Below the pieces are notes generated by a model. That model was not told the origin of the DNA and ran no database searches. It saw only the letters and a list, made by a program, of their open reading frames with translations. Positions 1 to 7,754 of a stretch of DNA of 64,000 bases are shown one piece after another. A program made the translations under genes and the position numbers. Where the stretch lies: assembly GCA_033763835.1 (NCBI GenBank), contig JANRJS010000022.1:104025-168024 (forward strand), written 5' to 3'. The DNA is from JAPKYZ01 sp033763835 (GTDB lineage: Bacteria > Acidobacteriota > Terriglobia > Bryobacterales > Bryobacteraceae). Numbering within the stretch: the stretch's first letter is position 1; each line of letters begins with the position of its first letter.

Positions 1-1
1 G

Positions 2-298
2 CTCTCGGGCGATCCGGCGGCGTATCGCCAGCGCCTCAAGCGAGATTTCCTCGACGATCTCGAATTCGGAGCGTCGCTCGCCAAACGAGTCTTTCTCGGG
101 CGGTTCCTTTTCCAAAGCGTACCTGCACGCATCGTGCAATTCATGCGGCGCAGCCCGCTGTTCTACGGCTTGATGCAGGATGTGTTCGCGGGCACGCTCG
201 ACTATCTGGAGTTGAAAGAACGCCTGCTGCGCCAGCTCAACGGCACGCTGCACGAACTCGCGCTGAACAAGTTTTTGCGGCGGGTCGTGCTCGGATAG
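2..298 (+). CDS. C-terminal fragment of a possible FAD-dependent oxidoreductase
   Basis: The frame is open from the left edge and ends in TAG at 296-298, leaving 98 residues of a protein that starts outside the window. The fragment is rich in Arg, Leu and Phe, including RLKRDFLDDLEFGASLAKRV and FMRRSPLFYGLMQDVFAGTL. That pattern recalls the helical C-terminal cap of geranylgeranyl-reductase or halogenase-like flavoproteins. No nucleotide-binding motif is visible because the N-terminus is missing, so the family is a guess. It ends 4 bases before hemL on the same strand, which suggests co-transcription. Confidence 0.4.
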   Translation, partial: LSGDPAAYRQRLKRDFLDDLEFGASLAKRVFLGRFLFQSVPARIVQFMRRSPLFYGLMQDVFAGTLDYLELKERLLRQLNGTLHELALNKFLRRVVLG

Positions 299-302
299 AA
301 AG

Positions 303-1562
303 ATGACGTTCGACCTCTCGGCGGCGCTGCTCGATCGGGCGCGACAAGTGATCCCCGGCGGAGTGAATTCGCCGGTCCGCGCCTTTCGCGCCGTGGGCGG
401 CACTCCTCCGTTTATCGTGCGCGGCGAAGGATCGAGACTCTACGACGCCGACGGGCACGAGTTCATCGATTACGTCGGGTCATGGGGACCGCTGATTTTG
501 GGCCACCGCGCGCCTTGCGTGATCGAGGCGTTGCGCGAGACGCTCGAAATCGGTACCAGCTTTGGCGCGCCCACCGAACGCGAAATCGATCTCGCCGAAG
601 CGATCCGCGACGCATTCCCGTCGATGGAGATGGTGCGCCTCGTCAACTCGGGCACCGAAGCGGCGATGAGCGCGCTGCGCGTCGCGCGCGGCTACACGGG
701 CCGAACGCTCGCCATCAAGTTCGAAGGCTGCTACCACGGGCACGTCGATTCGCTGCTGGTGAAGGCGGGATCGGGACTCGCGACGCTCGGAATCGCGGAT
801 TCGGCGGGAGTGCCGGAAGCGTTCGCCGCCACCACGATTTCCCTGCCCTTCAACGATCTCGCCTCGGTGGAGCGGGCCTTCGCCAATCGAGGCCCTGATA
901 TCGCATGCGTGATGGTCGAGCCGATCGCCGGCAACATGGGTTGCGTTCCGCCCGCGCCCGGATTTCTCGAAGGCCTGCGAGCGATCTGCACCCGGTACGG
1001 CGCGCTCTTGATTTTCGACGAGGTGATGACCGGATTCCGAGTGTCCTACGGCGGCGCGCAGGCGCTCTACGGAGTGAGACCGGACATGACGGCGCTCGGC
1101 AAGATCGTCGGAGGCGGATTGCCGATCGCGGCTTACGGCGGCGCGCGCGAGGTGATGACGCACGTCGCGCCCACGGGTCCGATTTATCAGGCGGGGACGC
1201 TTTCGGGAAATCCGCTAGCCGTGGCCGCCGGTCTGGCAATGCTGCGCTACTTGAAAGCGCATCCCGACGTGTACTCGAAGATCGAGGCGAGCGCGGCGAC
1301 CTTGTGCGCTACTCCTCCCCCGGGCGTAATCGTCAATCGCGTCGGATCGATGTTCACGTTCTTCTTTACTGAGACGCCCGTCACCGATTACGCGTCGGCA
1401 AAGCTCAGCGACACAGCGCGCTTCGGCAAGTTCTTTCACTGGATGCTCGAAGGCGGCGTGTACCTCGCGCCGTCGCAGTTCGAGGCGGGATTCGTATCCG
1501 CCGCGCACTCGGAGGAAGATATTGCGCGGACGGTCGAGCGGGCGCGGAAGTTTAGCGTCTAA
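303..1562 (+). CDS. hemL: Glutamate-1-semialdehyde 2,1-aminomutase
   Basis: This PLP enzyme converts glutamate-1-semialdehyde to 5-aminolevulinate, the C5 entry to haem and other tetrapyrroles in the cytoplasm. The 419-residue protein is close to the usual length of about 425-430. It shows the N-terminal PGGVNSPVRAF signature, the NSGTEA phosphate loop near 116, the FDEVMTGFR block with the PLP-contacting Asp at 239, and the Schiff-base lysine at K267 in LGKIVGGGLP. The ATG lies 4 bases after the preceding stop, so it is probably translated from a shared message. The next gene on the right is convergent and overlaps its last bases. Confidence 0.97.
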   Translation: MTFDLSAALLDRARQVIPGGVNSPVRAFRAVGGTPPFIVRGEGSRLYDADGHEFIDYVGSWGPLILGHRAPCVIEALRETLEIGTSFGAPTEREIDLAEAIRDAFPSMEMVRLVNSGTEAAMSALRVARGYTGRTLAIKFEGCYHGHVDSLLVKAGSGLATLGIADSAGVPEAFAATTISLPFNDLASVERAFANRGPDIACVMVEPIAGNMGCVPPAPGFLEGLRAICTRYGALLIFDEVMTGFRVSYGGAQALYGVRPDMTALGKIVGGGLPIAAYGGAREVMTHVAPTGPIYQAGTLSGNPLAVAAGLAMLRYLKAHPDVYSKIEASAATLCATPPPGVIVNRVGSMFTFFFTETPVTDYASAKLSDTARFGKFFHWMLEGGVYLAPSQFEAGFVSAAHSEEDIARTVERARKFSV

Positions 1563-1975
1563 CGCGGCGGCACGATTTCGAAGGGCCGATTTGCGGACAG
1601 GCGATAGGCCGAAAAATCCGAGTAATCGGTGGTGAACACCGTCGAGATCCGCTCCCGATTCGCCGTGTGCACGAGCGTCGCGTCGGCGAAATCCATCGGA
1701 AAGTCCCGGTATTTCCGCATCAAGCTATTAATGGGCGGCAAGTCCGCATCGTCCAAGACCGCCACGGTGAAAGCTCCCGAACGGAGAAACCTCTAGGCTA
1801 GATCGAGCTCCCTTTCGCCGTTACCCACTTGGAACAAAACTTCGGTGACCACCGCGACCGTGAGAACCATCGGCTTCGGCAACCCAGGGAAAATCGCCGC
1901 ACAGCGCCGATGCCATTGATCCCGAGCGGATAGACAAGCGATGATTGCACCGCTATCGGCGAGGACTCCGGTCAT
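1559..1975 (-). pseudogene. PIN-domain (VapC-like) toxin interrupted by an in-frame stop
   Basis: Read from ATG at 1975, the frame gives a PIN start (LADSGAIIA, then VVTEVLFQVG) and meets TAG at 1793-1795 after residue 60. The same frame then continues without a shift into the second half of a PIN domain: RFLRSGAFTVAVLDDADLPP, DFADATLVHTA and VFTTDYSDFSAYR, ending at 1559. All four expected acidic positions exist only if the stop is ignored. A single-base nonsense change, for example TTG or CAG to TAG, explains the pattern better than two genes. A GTG at 1763-1765 could restart the second half, but that piece lacks the first catalytic Asp. The gene overlaps its antitoxin by 23 bases, the usual VapBC arrangement. 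Confidence 0.75.
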
Positions 1976-2249
1976 TCGCTTTCGCCGCCATTCTCCGGCG
2001 AACGGCGGCCCGGATCGCTTTTTCGTCCGACGCGCCGGGTGGCAGCGAGATCGAACCGATGTATCTCAAGGCCTCCCGATTGATCCGCCCCTGCTCGGCC
2101 TCACGATGCGTACCGGCGTAGGCGGCGACGGCTTCGGCCGCTAATCCGTCCAGGACCGCCGCCAGCGGCGCGTTGCGCGCCTTCGCGAGGCGCTCCAAAG
2201 CTCCCTTCGTCTCCCGGGAAACGCGCCAAGTGATGACCTCGGACTTCAT
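1953..2249 (-). CDS. VapB-like antitoxin (ribbon-helix-helix type)
   Basis: This 98-residue protein is encoded directly upstream of, and overlapping, the broken PIN gene, so its role is read mainly from position. Its start, SEVITWRVSRETKGALERLA, fits a short beta strand followed by two helices, as in ribbon-helix-helix antitoxins that bind DNA as dimers. The C-terminal half, rich in Ala, Arg and Glu, would be the toxin-binding tail. Because the toxin is interrupted while this frame is intact, it may survive as a solitary antitoxin able to neutralise related toxins. The exact family is uncertain. Confidence 0.6.
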   Translation of the reverse strand: MKSEVITWRVSRETKGALERLAKARNAPLAAVLDGLAAEAVAAYAGTHREAEQGRINREALRYIGSISLPPGASDEKAIRAAVRRRMAAKANDRSPRR

Positions 2250-2256
2250 GCCGTAC

Positions 2257-2262
2257 AGGGTA
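2257..2262 (-). promoter_or_regulatory. Leaderless-type -10 hexamer for the antitoxin at 2249
   Basis: TACCCT reads on the minus strand and ends 7 bases before the ATG at 2249. It matches the TANNNT pattern seen at many starts in this window, so transcription would begin at or beside the A of ATG. No Shine-Dalgarno sequence fits in the gap. Confidence 0.45.
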
Positions 2263-2268
2263 ATACGT

Positions 2269-3471
2269 TTACAGCGGGTAAGTCGCCGACTCGCGCAACC
2301 AGTCGGCGTTGGCGCGGACGTCGTCTTTCAACTTACCGACCAACTGTTCCCGGCGGTCGAATAAACGGTACCCGTCGCGCGCGCGCAAGTAACCGCGGCG
2401 GTCCTCGGGCGCCCCTTCCTTTTCGAAACGGTCTCGATTGTCGAGCAGCGCCTTCACCAGGAACGGCAGGATCGTCGAGTAATCCGCCTGCATGCTCTCG
2501 GTCGATTGCTGGTAGGTATCTTTATCGACCTTGCCCCACGTCACCGCCTCGGCGGGCGGGCACGAAGACAGCGAGCCATCGGTGACCGGCGCGGTCACGA
2601 TCTGCACATCGAATTCGTAGCCGCGGACATTCGGTAATCCGAGAATCTGCCCCAAGGCCGGTTCCGGCTGCAAGTTGAAATTCTTCGGCACTCCGCCGCC
2701 GAGGATCAATGTCGCGAGCGCCTTCGCGTCGCTCTCGAACAATCCCCAGCGATGATACGCGCACGCTTCGAACACTTCGGCGTGCAGGTCGAGATCGAAA
2801 CCGTAACTATCGCGCAAACCCGCCTCACGCATCGCCCAAAGCTTCATCGAGTTCAGGAACACGCTGCCGTCCGATGGCGCGCCGACGAAGACCGGAATCG
2901 CCAACCGGTGGCACGCGGCCAGCAGACCTTCTGGGACGCCGTTGCGCTTCTCCATCGCCGCGTAGTGCGCGCCGAGCCGGAAACGCAGTTCGGTCCCCGT
3001 CATCTTGCGTTGAAATTCGGGCGTCGCGAGTAACGCGCTCAAGAACCGATCCTGATCGAGCAGCACGTCTTCGTCGAACGCCATATCCGTCACGCGGATC
3101 GTCTTCTCGTCTCGAAGCGCAGCATCGTCGCCGAAGATCGGCACCTCGAACACGGGATCGCGCCGCCCGTCGAGGGAGCGGTGCCCGTCGTGATAACAGA
3201 CCGCGTCGGTGGTCGAGATGTAGGCGATCCAGCCCGTTTCGAGCAAGGGAATCAGCCATGCCAGGTGTTGTCCGGAAACCGTCACCGGGCCCGAGATCGC
3301 GAGGGTTAACGGGCAACCGGCGCCGATCGCACGGTCGAGAATCGTGTAGATGCGCCGCAGGTAAGCGCCGCCGAATGCTGGCAGCGCGTGGCGGAACAGT
3401 TCGTCGAGAGTATGGCAATGGTCCACGCGCCGCACGCGCACGGTACGGCGGGAAGAAGGATCGGGAGTCAC
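2269..3471 (-). CDS. Deoxyhypusine synthase-like protein
   Basis: The 400-residue protein belongs to the deoxyhypusine synthase fold family. Eukaryotic and archaeal members move the aminobutyl group of spermidine onto a lysine of eIF5A using NAD. Bacteria lack eIF5A, and bacterial relatives are thought to act on small polyamines, for example making homospermidine. Here the region ILGGGVPKNFNLQPEP carries the equivalent of the catalytic lysine (K263). Upstream are the family's Rossmann-like pieces LTLAISGPVTVSG (about 55-67) and WIAYISTTDAVCYHD. The start is GTG at 3471, six bases after a TANNNT hexamer. The substrate cannot be read from the sequence. No other polyamine gene is adjacent. Confidence 0.8.
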   Translation of the reverse strand: MTPDPSSRRTVRVRRVDHCHTLDELFRHALPAFGGAYLRRIYTILDRAIGAGCPLTLAISGPVTVSGQHLAWLIPLLETGWIAYISTTDAVCYHDGHRSLDGRRDPVFEVPIFGDDAALRDEKTIRVTDMAFDEDVLLDQDRFLSALLATPEFQRKMTGTELRFRLGAHYAAMEKRNGVPEGLLAACHRLAIPVFVGAPSDGSVFLNSMKLWAMREAGLRDSYGFDLDLHAEVFEACAYHRWGLFESDAKALATLILGGGVPKNFNLQPEPALGQILGLPNVRGYEFDVQIVTAPVTDGSLSSCPPAEAVTWGKVDKDTYQQSTESMQADYSTILPFLVKALLDNRDRFEKEGAPEDRRGYLRARDGYRLFDRREQLVGKLKDDVRANADWLRESATYPL

Positions 3472-3477
3472 CCTACC

Positions 3478-3483
3478 AGCTTA
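3478..3483 (-). promoter_or_regulatory. Leaderless-type -10 hexamer for the DHS-like gene
   Basis: TAAGCT on the minus strand ends 6 bases before the GTG start at 3471. It lies in the 23-base gap between this gene and the upstream sulfatase gene on the same strand, and could give the DHS-like gene its own leaderless transcript. Confidence 0.45.
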
Positions 3484-3494
3484 CGGACACCGCC

Positions 3495-4895
3495 TTACGG
3501 AGTGAGGGGTAACGGCAAGTAATCCCAATCGAGAATCATCTTCTCGTGGAGCGCGAGCTTTAGCTCTTTCTCCACCGCCTCCACTTCCGGACGCCCCGCT
3601 AAGTTGACGAACTCCTCGGGATCCTTCTCGAGATCGAATAACTCGAACACGGCGCGTTTGCCGAAATACGCCTGCGAATAACGGGGCGCGAGCCTGCCCC
3701 ATGCATTCTCGTCGGACATCTCGACCCAGCTTCGTTCGTTGTAACTATCGACCGGCGAGTAGCGCATTCCGGGCGTGCAGTTATAGATCAGCTTGTATCG
3801 AGCGTTGCGCGCCATCCGAGAATGATCGAACGTATGTGTCGTTGTGCCTTCGGCGAACGGCCGGCTGCCGTGAGTCACGCGTTGCGCGAACACGTTCCTT
3901 CGCGCGGTGTAACTCTGTCCGAGTAAGTGAGGCAAAAAGCTCTGTCCCGACATGCCGGGCGCGGGAGAGACTCCAGCCGCCGCGAGTAAAGTCGGAGTGA
4001 CATCTTCGCCGGAAATCAGATCGTTCGAAACGCCCGGCTTGATTTTCCCCGTCCACCGCATCAGAAACGGCACGTTCAGCCCGGGATCGTACAGCGAGCC
4101 TTTGCCGTGCGGGAACGGGATACCGTTATCGCCCGCGAACAGGATCAGCGTATTGTCCATCCCGGCGCGCTTCTGGATCGTGTCGAGAACGAGCTGAAAT
4201 TCGCCGTCCATTCGGCCGATCTCGTCGTAGTAGCGGCGCAAGTCTTCGCGAACGCCGGGCAGGTCGGGCAGCCATTTCGGCACGCGCAGCGTCTTCGCGT
4301 CCACGCCGCCGGGGATGTTATCCCACGAGTAATGCGGGTCGTCGAAATTCACCCACAGAAAATACGGCTTCTCTTTCGGACGCTTGTCGAAGAACTCGTT
4401 GACGCGCTTGCCGGTCATCTCGCGCGGAGACGCGCGGTCGAGATAGTCGACACGATTCTGGAACGTCTGCAACTTGTGCTTGTCGTAAATGGCTTTGCTG
4501 TTCGGACCGGGGGCGCCGTCCAAGTGGAATTGCCGGCGGCAAATCCCCGTAAAGTAACCGGCGTCTTTGCGAAGCAGCTCGGGGAGCGTCACAATGTCGG
4601 GCGGCAGCGGCGAGGTGAAGCGCGACATGCGCGCCGACACCGGACTGCGACCCGTCATGTACGCGGTACGCGAGGGAACGCATTGCGGCGCGGAGCAGAA
4701 GAACTTCGTGAAGCGCATGCCCTCGCTAGCGAACCGGTCGAGATTTGGAGTGCGCACTGTTGGGTTGCCGTAACTGCCCGTGAACTCGGCGGTGTGATCG
4801 TCCGAGAGGATCAGGACGATGTTCGGCTTGGATGACGATTGCGCCTGTGCGGCGGCGAGCGCCGAAGTCTGGAGCAGCGTGCGGCGGCTGAGCAT
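3495..4895 (-). CDS. Exported sulfatase
   Basis: This 466-residue member of the alkaline-phosphatase-like sulfatases hydrolyses sulfate esters, probably on sulfated polysaccharides, outside the cytoplasm. The N-terminus MLSRRTLLQTSALAAAQAQ is a Tat-like signal (SRRTLL) with a short hydrophobic stretch. The metal-binding start of the domain is NIVLILSDDH (D32, D33). The formylglycine motif is C72-VPSR, followed by TAYMTGR. Further family signals are FLWVNFDDPHY, LILFAGDNG near 250 and the C-terminal LFDLEKDPEE. A neighbouring CSAPQC places a second Cys five residues before the active one. The lytic transglycosylase gene ends 22 bases upstream on the same strand. Confidence 0.93.
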   Translation of the reverse strand: MLSRRTLLQTSALAAAQAQSSSKPNIVLILSDDHTAEFTGSYGNPTVRTPNLDRFASEGMRFTKFFCSAPQCVPSRTAYMTGRSPVSARMSRFTSPLPPDIVTLPELLRKDAGYFTGICRRQFHLDGAPGPNSKAIYDKHKLQTFQNRVDYLDRASPREMTGKRVNEFFDKRPKEKPYFLWVNFDDPHYSWDNIPGGVDAKTLRVPKWLPDLPGVREDLRRYYDEIGRMDGEFQLVLDTIQKRAGMDNTLILFAGDNGIPFPHGKGSLYDPGLNVPFLMRWTGKIKPGVSNDLISGEDVTPTLLAAAGVSPAPGMSGQSFLPHLLGQSYTARRNVFAQRVTHGSRPFAEGTTTHTFDHSRMARNARYKLIYNCTPGMRYSPVDSYNERSWVEMSDENAWGRLAPRYSQAYFGKRAVFELFDLEKDPEEFVNLAGRPEVEAVEKELKLALHEKMILDWDYLPLPLTP

Positions 4896-4902
4896 GCGCT
4901 CG

Positions 4903-4908
4903 ATTCTA
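4903..4908 (-). promoter_or_regulatory. Leaderless-type -10 hexamer for the sulfatase at 4895
   Basis: TAGAAT, one base from the consensus TATAAT, reads on the minus strand and ends 7 bases before the sulfatase ATG. It sits in the 22-base gap after the lytic transglycosylase stop, so the sulfatase may have its own leaderless start despite being in line with an upstream gene. Confidence 0.5.
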
Positions 4909-4917
4909 TGCCAACGG

Positions 4918-5523
4918 CTACGGCGGCGTGAGCGTCCGAACGTAATCTATCGTCTCCTTGAACGGAGGCACGCCGCCGTACTTCTTTACCGCGCCCGGAC
5001 CGGCGTTGTACGCCGCTAGCGCAAGCGACAAATCGCCGCCGAATTGCGAGAGCAGATCGCGAAGATAGCGGCTGCCCGCCTCGACATTCTCGCGGACGTC
5101 GAACGGATCGGCGACACCTAACGCCCGCGCGGTCTCGGGCATCAATTGCATCAGCCCCTGCGCGCCCTTCGGCGACACGGCACACGGGTAGGCGGCCGAT
5201 TCTTTGCGAATGAGCCGGGCGAGCAAGTCGCGCGACAATCCGTTGCGCCCCGCCGCGCCGTCGATCACGGGCGCGAGTAGCGACGGCGGCACCGGATCGC
5301 AAATTAAGCCCGCCGTTTGCGTCGCCTGCGGCGCGTTCTTCCAAGGCCACGGGTTCGTGAAAAATCCCGGGTCGGCGACGGCCTTCACGGCATGCACCGC
5401 CTCCGACTGTTTACGGACCGAATCGCGTTGCTTATCCAGCGATGCTTGCATGCGTTCCCGAATCTGGTCATACGAGCTTTGCGCGAGCAGAAGAATCGCC
5501 ATCAACGCCATCGAACCTTTCAT
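4918..5523 (-). CDS. Lytic transglycosylase, SLT domain
   Basis: The protein (201 residues) cleaves peptidoglycan glycan strands non-hydrolytically at MurNAc-GlcNAc bonds. It has a short N-terminal hydrophobic segment (MALMAILLLAQS) that would export or anchor it, a charged helical linker (about 20-45), then the SLT domain from about 85. The catalytic glutamate is E108 in LIRKESAAYPCAVSPKGAQG, followed by GLMQLMPETA and the AAYNAGPGAV motif typical of family 1 Slt/MltC-type domains. It ends in a short ETIDYVRTL helix. It is small for the family, with no extra cell-wall-binding module. It shares a strand with the following sulfatase. Confidence 0.92.
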   Translation of the reverse strand: MKGSMALMAILLLAQSSYDQIRERMQASLDKQRDSVRKQSEAVHAVKAVADPGFFTNPWPWKNAPQATQTAGLICDPVPPSLLAPVIDGAAGRNGLSRDLLARLIRKESAAYPCAVSPKGAQGLMQLMPETARALGVADPFDVRENVEAGSRYLRDLLSQFGGDLSLALAAYNAGPGAVKKYGGVPPFKETIDYVRTLTPP

Positions 5524-5588
5524 CGGCGCATTTCGGCGTCTAGTTTAGCCTGTTCGCAAATTTCGGACTAAATCGATCCGGTATCTGA

Positions 5589-5608
5589 TATACTGCAACT
5601 CGATTGCA
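5589..5608 (+). promoter_or_regulatory. -10 element and inverted repeat at the siderophore receptor start
   Basis: TATACT (5589-5594) is a good -10 hexamer 13 bases before the ATG at 5608. Its last T begins a perfect inverted repeat, TGCAA-N5-TTGCA (5594-5608), that runs to the first base of the start codon. A repressor bound here would cover both the transcription start and the translation start. It does not look like a classical Fur box, so the regulator is unknown. Confidence 0.4.
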
Positions 5609-7752
5609 TGTCAAATCGAAACGATTTCCGGCGTTCGCTCTATATGAGTGCATCCGTCATCCTTAACGCATTGTTTTTATGGATAGTTAGCGGCCTTTTA
5701 CCGGCTTACGGCACCGACAAACCTAACGCCGATAATCAATTGCAACCGGTGAAAACCTCGATCACCGTTACCGAGAAACTGGACAATCAGGTGACTCAGG
5801 CCGCCAGCGCCACGAAAACCGATACGCCGATTCTCGATATTCCTCAATCGATTCAGGTGATTAGCTTGAAGTTGATCGAGGATCAGCAGGCGATCACGTT
5901 CAACGACGCGATCCGCAACGTAAGCGGCGTGACGGTCCCAAATAGTTCCGGCGGCCGATTGGAAGACATGAATATCCGGGGTTTCACTACCAGCATGCAA
6001 TTCAAGGATGGCTTCCGGAACGACTTTCAGTCGAACCGTGCCGCTAACGAGTTGCAAAACATCGAGCGAATCGAAGTACTGAAAGGTCCCTCGAGCGGCG
6101 TGTTCGGACGCCTGGAACCGGGCGGAACGGTGAACGTCCTCACCAAACGTCCGCAGGAGCGCCACCGCGCCGTACTCGGATATCAGACCGGCACGTGGCG
6201 TTTGCGCCGGCCGACCGTGGATCTTACCGGGCCTCTGAATAAATCGAAGTCGCTGCTTTACCGGTTCAACTTCGCCTACGACCAAGCGGACAGTTTTCGC
6301 GACACGCTGCGGCGCGACAAGATTTTCGCCGCGCCTTCCGTCACGTGGCGGCTGGGCGACCGCAACTTTTTCCGGATCAACGGCGAGTACCTGGGCGGGT
6401 CGAGTATCGTCGATCGCGGATTGCTCGCCATCGGCGACCGGCCCGATTACCGGCTGCCGGTAAGCCGCTACCTGGGCGATCCGGCGATTCCATACGAATA
6501 CGAACAAGGATTCGCGGCCGCGGCCTGGGACCGGATTTTGTCGCCTCGCTGGACCTTCAAAAGCGCCTTTCGCGCCTCGGCCGTGCAGGCCGCCTACGAC
6601 GCGCGCCAGCCCCGTGCGCTCGCCGCCAACAACCGCACGCTTTCACTCAATACGAGTTTCTCGAACCAGTGGCTGACCACCCAATACCTCACCAACGATC
6701 TGGTAGGCAAATTCTCGACTGGCCCGCTCGATCATACATTTCTCGCGGGTCTCGATCTCAACCGCGAAACGTTCGACTCGCTCACCCGCACTGGGCCGAA
6801 CGTCAATCTCGACATCCTGGAACCCAACTACGCGGCTTTGCCCGCGCCGGGAAATCCGCCCGTTACGGCGAGCAGCTTGTCGCGCAATCTTTACGGCGGA
6901 GCCTATATCCAGGATCAGGTGAAAGTAACGAACTGGCTGAAGTTCATGGCCGGGATCCGTTACGACATCGCGCAACTGCGGAACGACAACCGCTTCCTCA
7001 ACCGCCGGACGAATTTCCGCAACACCGCGCCGGTTCCGCGTGTCGGCGTCGTCCTGCAACCCAAGCCCTGGGTTTCGATCTACGCCAACTGGGCCAGATC
7101 GTTCAACCCGCAGTCCGGCGTGAGCTTCGCCGCCGAGCCTTTCCAGCCGGAGCGCGGCGGCCAATACGAGACGGGAATCAAATTCGACGCCCTGCAAAGC
7201 CGGATCATCGCCACCGCCGCCGTGTTTCAGATCGAGAAATCGAACGTTTTGACCGCCGACCCGCTCAACGCCGGTTTCTCGATTCAGGTTGGCGCACAGA
7301 GGAATCGCGGTTTCGAGTTCGATCTCACTTCGCAGTTAACCCGCCAGTGGACGCTGGTCGCGGGCTATGCGCACAACAAACCCGTGATCACCGCGGACAA
7401 CACGTATCGCCCCGGCAATTTCCTGCTGAGCGCACCCCGCAACTCGGGCAGCCTCTGGACCACCTATGAGTTCGATAAGACCGTCGCGCGCGGGCTGGGA
7501 TTCGGCGGCGGCGTCTTCGCGGTCGGATCGCGTTGGGGCGATCTTGAAAACTCGTTCCTCGTGCCCGGCTATGCGAGAGTGGATGGGGCGATTTACTACA
7601 AATGGTTCCAGCAGGACAAACTCCGCAGCCGCCTGAGCCTGAACTTCAACAACCTGACGGATCGCCGCTACTACGAAGGAGTTCGCGGACGATTGGGGAT
7701 CGTGCCGGGAGCGCCCCGCTCGCTGACGGCGGGTCTGCAGGTCGTGTTCTAG
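5608..7752 (+). CDS. TonB-dependent siderophore receptor
   Basis: This 714-residue outer-membrane receptor imports ferric siderophores using energy from TonB. After a signal peptide with a basic start (SNRNDFRRS) and hydrophobic core (ILNALFLWIVSGLLPAYG), the plug domain begins with ITVTEKLDN and contains DIPQSIQVI, NVSGVTVPNS, INIRGF-like MNIRGFTTSMQFKDG and IERIEVLKGPSSGVFGR, the hallmarks of the siderophore-receptor subgroup. The barrel follows from about residue 190 and ends with LTAGLQVVF, a terminal aromatic as outer-membrane insertion requires. An alternative ATG at 5644 would remove the basic residues of the signal peptide, so 5608 is preferred. A PepSY membrane protein follows after 2 bases, consistent with one iron-uptake unit. 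Confidence 0.95.
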   Translation: MSNRNDFRRSLYMSASVILNALFLWIVSGLLPAYGTDKPNADNQLQPVKTSITVTEKLDNQVTQAASATKTDTPILDIPQSIQVISLKLIEDQQAITFNDAIRNVSGVTVPNSSGGRLEDMNIRGFTTSMQFKDGFRNDFQSNRAANELQNIERIEVLKGPSSGVFGRLEPGGTVNVLTKRPQERHRAVLGYQTGTWRLRRPTVDLTGPLNKSKSLLYRFNFAYDQADSFRDTLRRDKIFAAPSVTWRLGDRNFFRINGEYLGGSSIVDRGLLAIGDRPDYRLPVSRYLGDPAIPYEYEQGFAAAAWDRILSPRWTFKSAFRASAVQAAYDARQPRALAANNRTLSLNTSFSNQWLTTQYLTNDLVGKFSTGPLDHTFLAGLDLNRETFDSLTRTGPNVNLDILEPNYAALPAPGNPPVTASSLSRNLYGGAYIQDQVKVTNWLKFMAGIRYDIAQLRNDNRFLNRRTNFRNTAPVPRVGVVLQPKPWVSIYANWARSFNPQSGVSFAAEPFQPERGGQYETGIKFDALQSRIIATAAVFQIEKSNVLTADPLNAGFSIQVGAQRNRGFEFDLTSQLTRQWTLVAGYAHNKPVITADNTYRPGNFLLSAPRNSGSLWTTYEFDKTVARGLGFGGGVFAVGSRWGDLENSFLVPGYARVDGAIYYKWFQQDKLRSRLSLNFNNLTDRRYYEGVRGRLGIVPGAPRSLTAGLQVVF

Positions 7753-7754
7753 CG

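Noticed and set aside
480..1163. Minus-strand frame of 227 residues inside hemL
   Set aside because: Opposite-strand shadow typical of high-GC codon use, rich in Arg, His and Ser and with no motif. hemL is certain.
1559..1975. Frameshift as explanation of the broken PIN gene
   Set aside because: Both halves are in the same frame (starts 210 bases apart, divisible by 3). A nonsense codon is enough.
2709..3512. Plus-strand frame of 267 residues opposite the DHS-like gene
   Set aside because: Arg/Ser-rich shadow; the DHS motif with its lysine on the other strand is clear.
6345..7469. Plus-strand frame of 374 residues inside the receptor
   Set aside because: Off-frame shadow with high Arg content; the receptor frame has continuous plug and barrel features.
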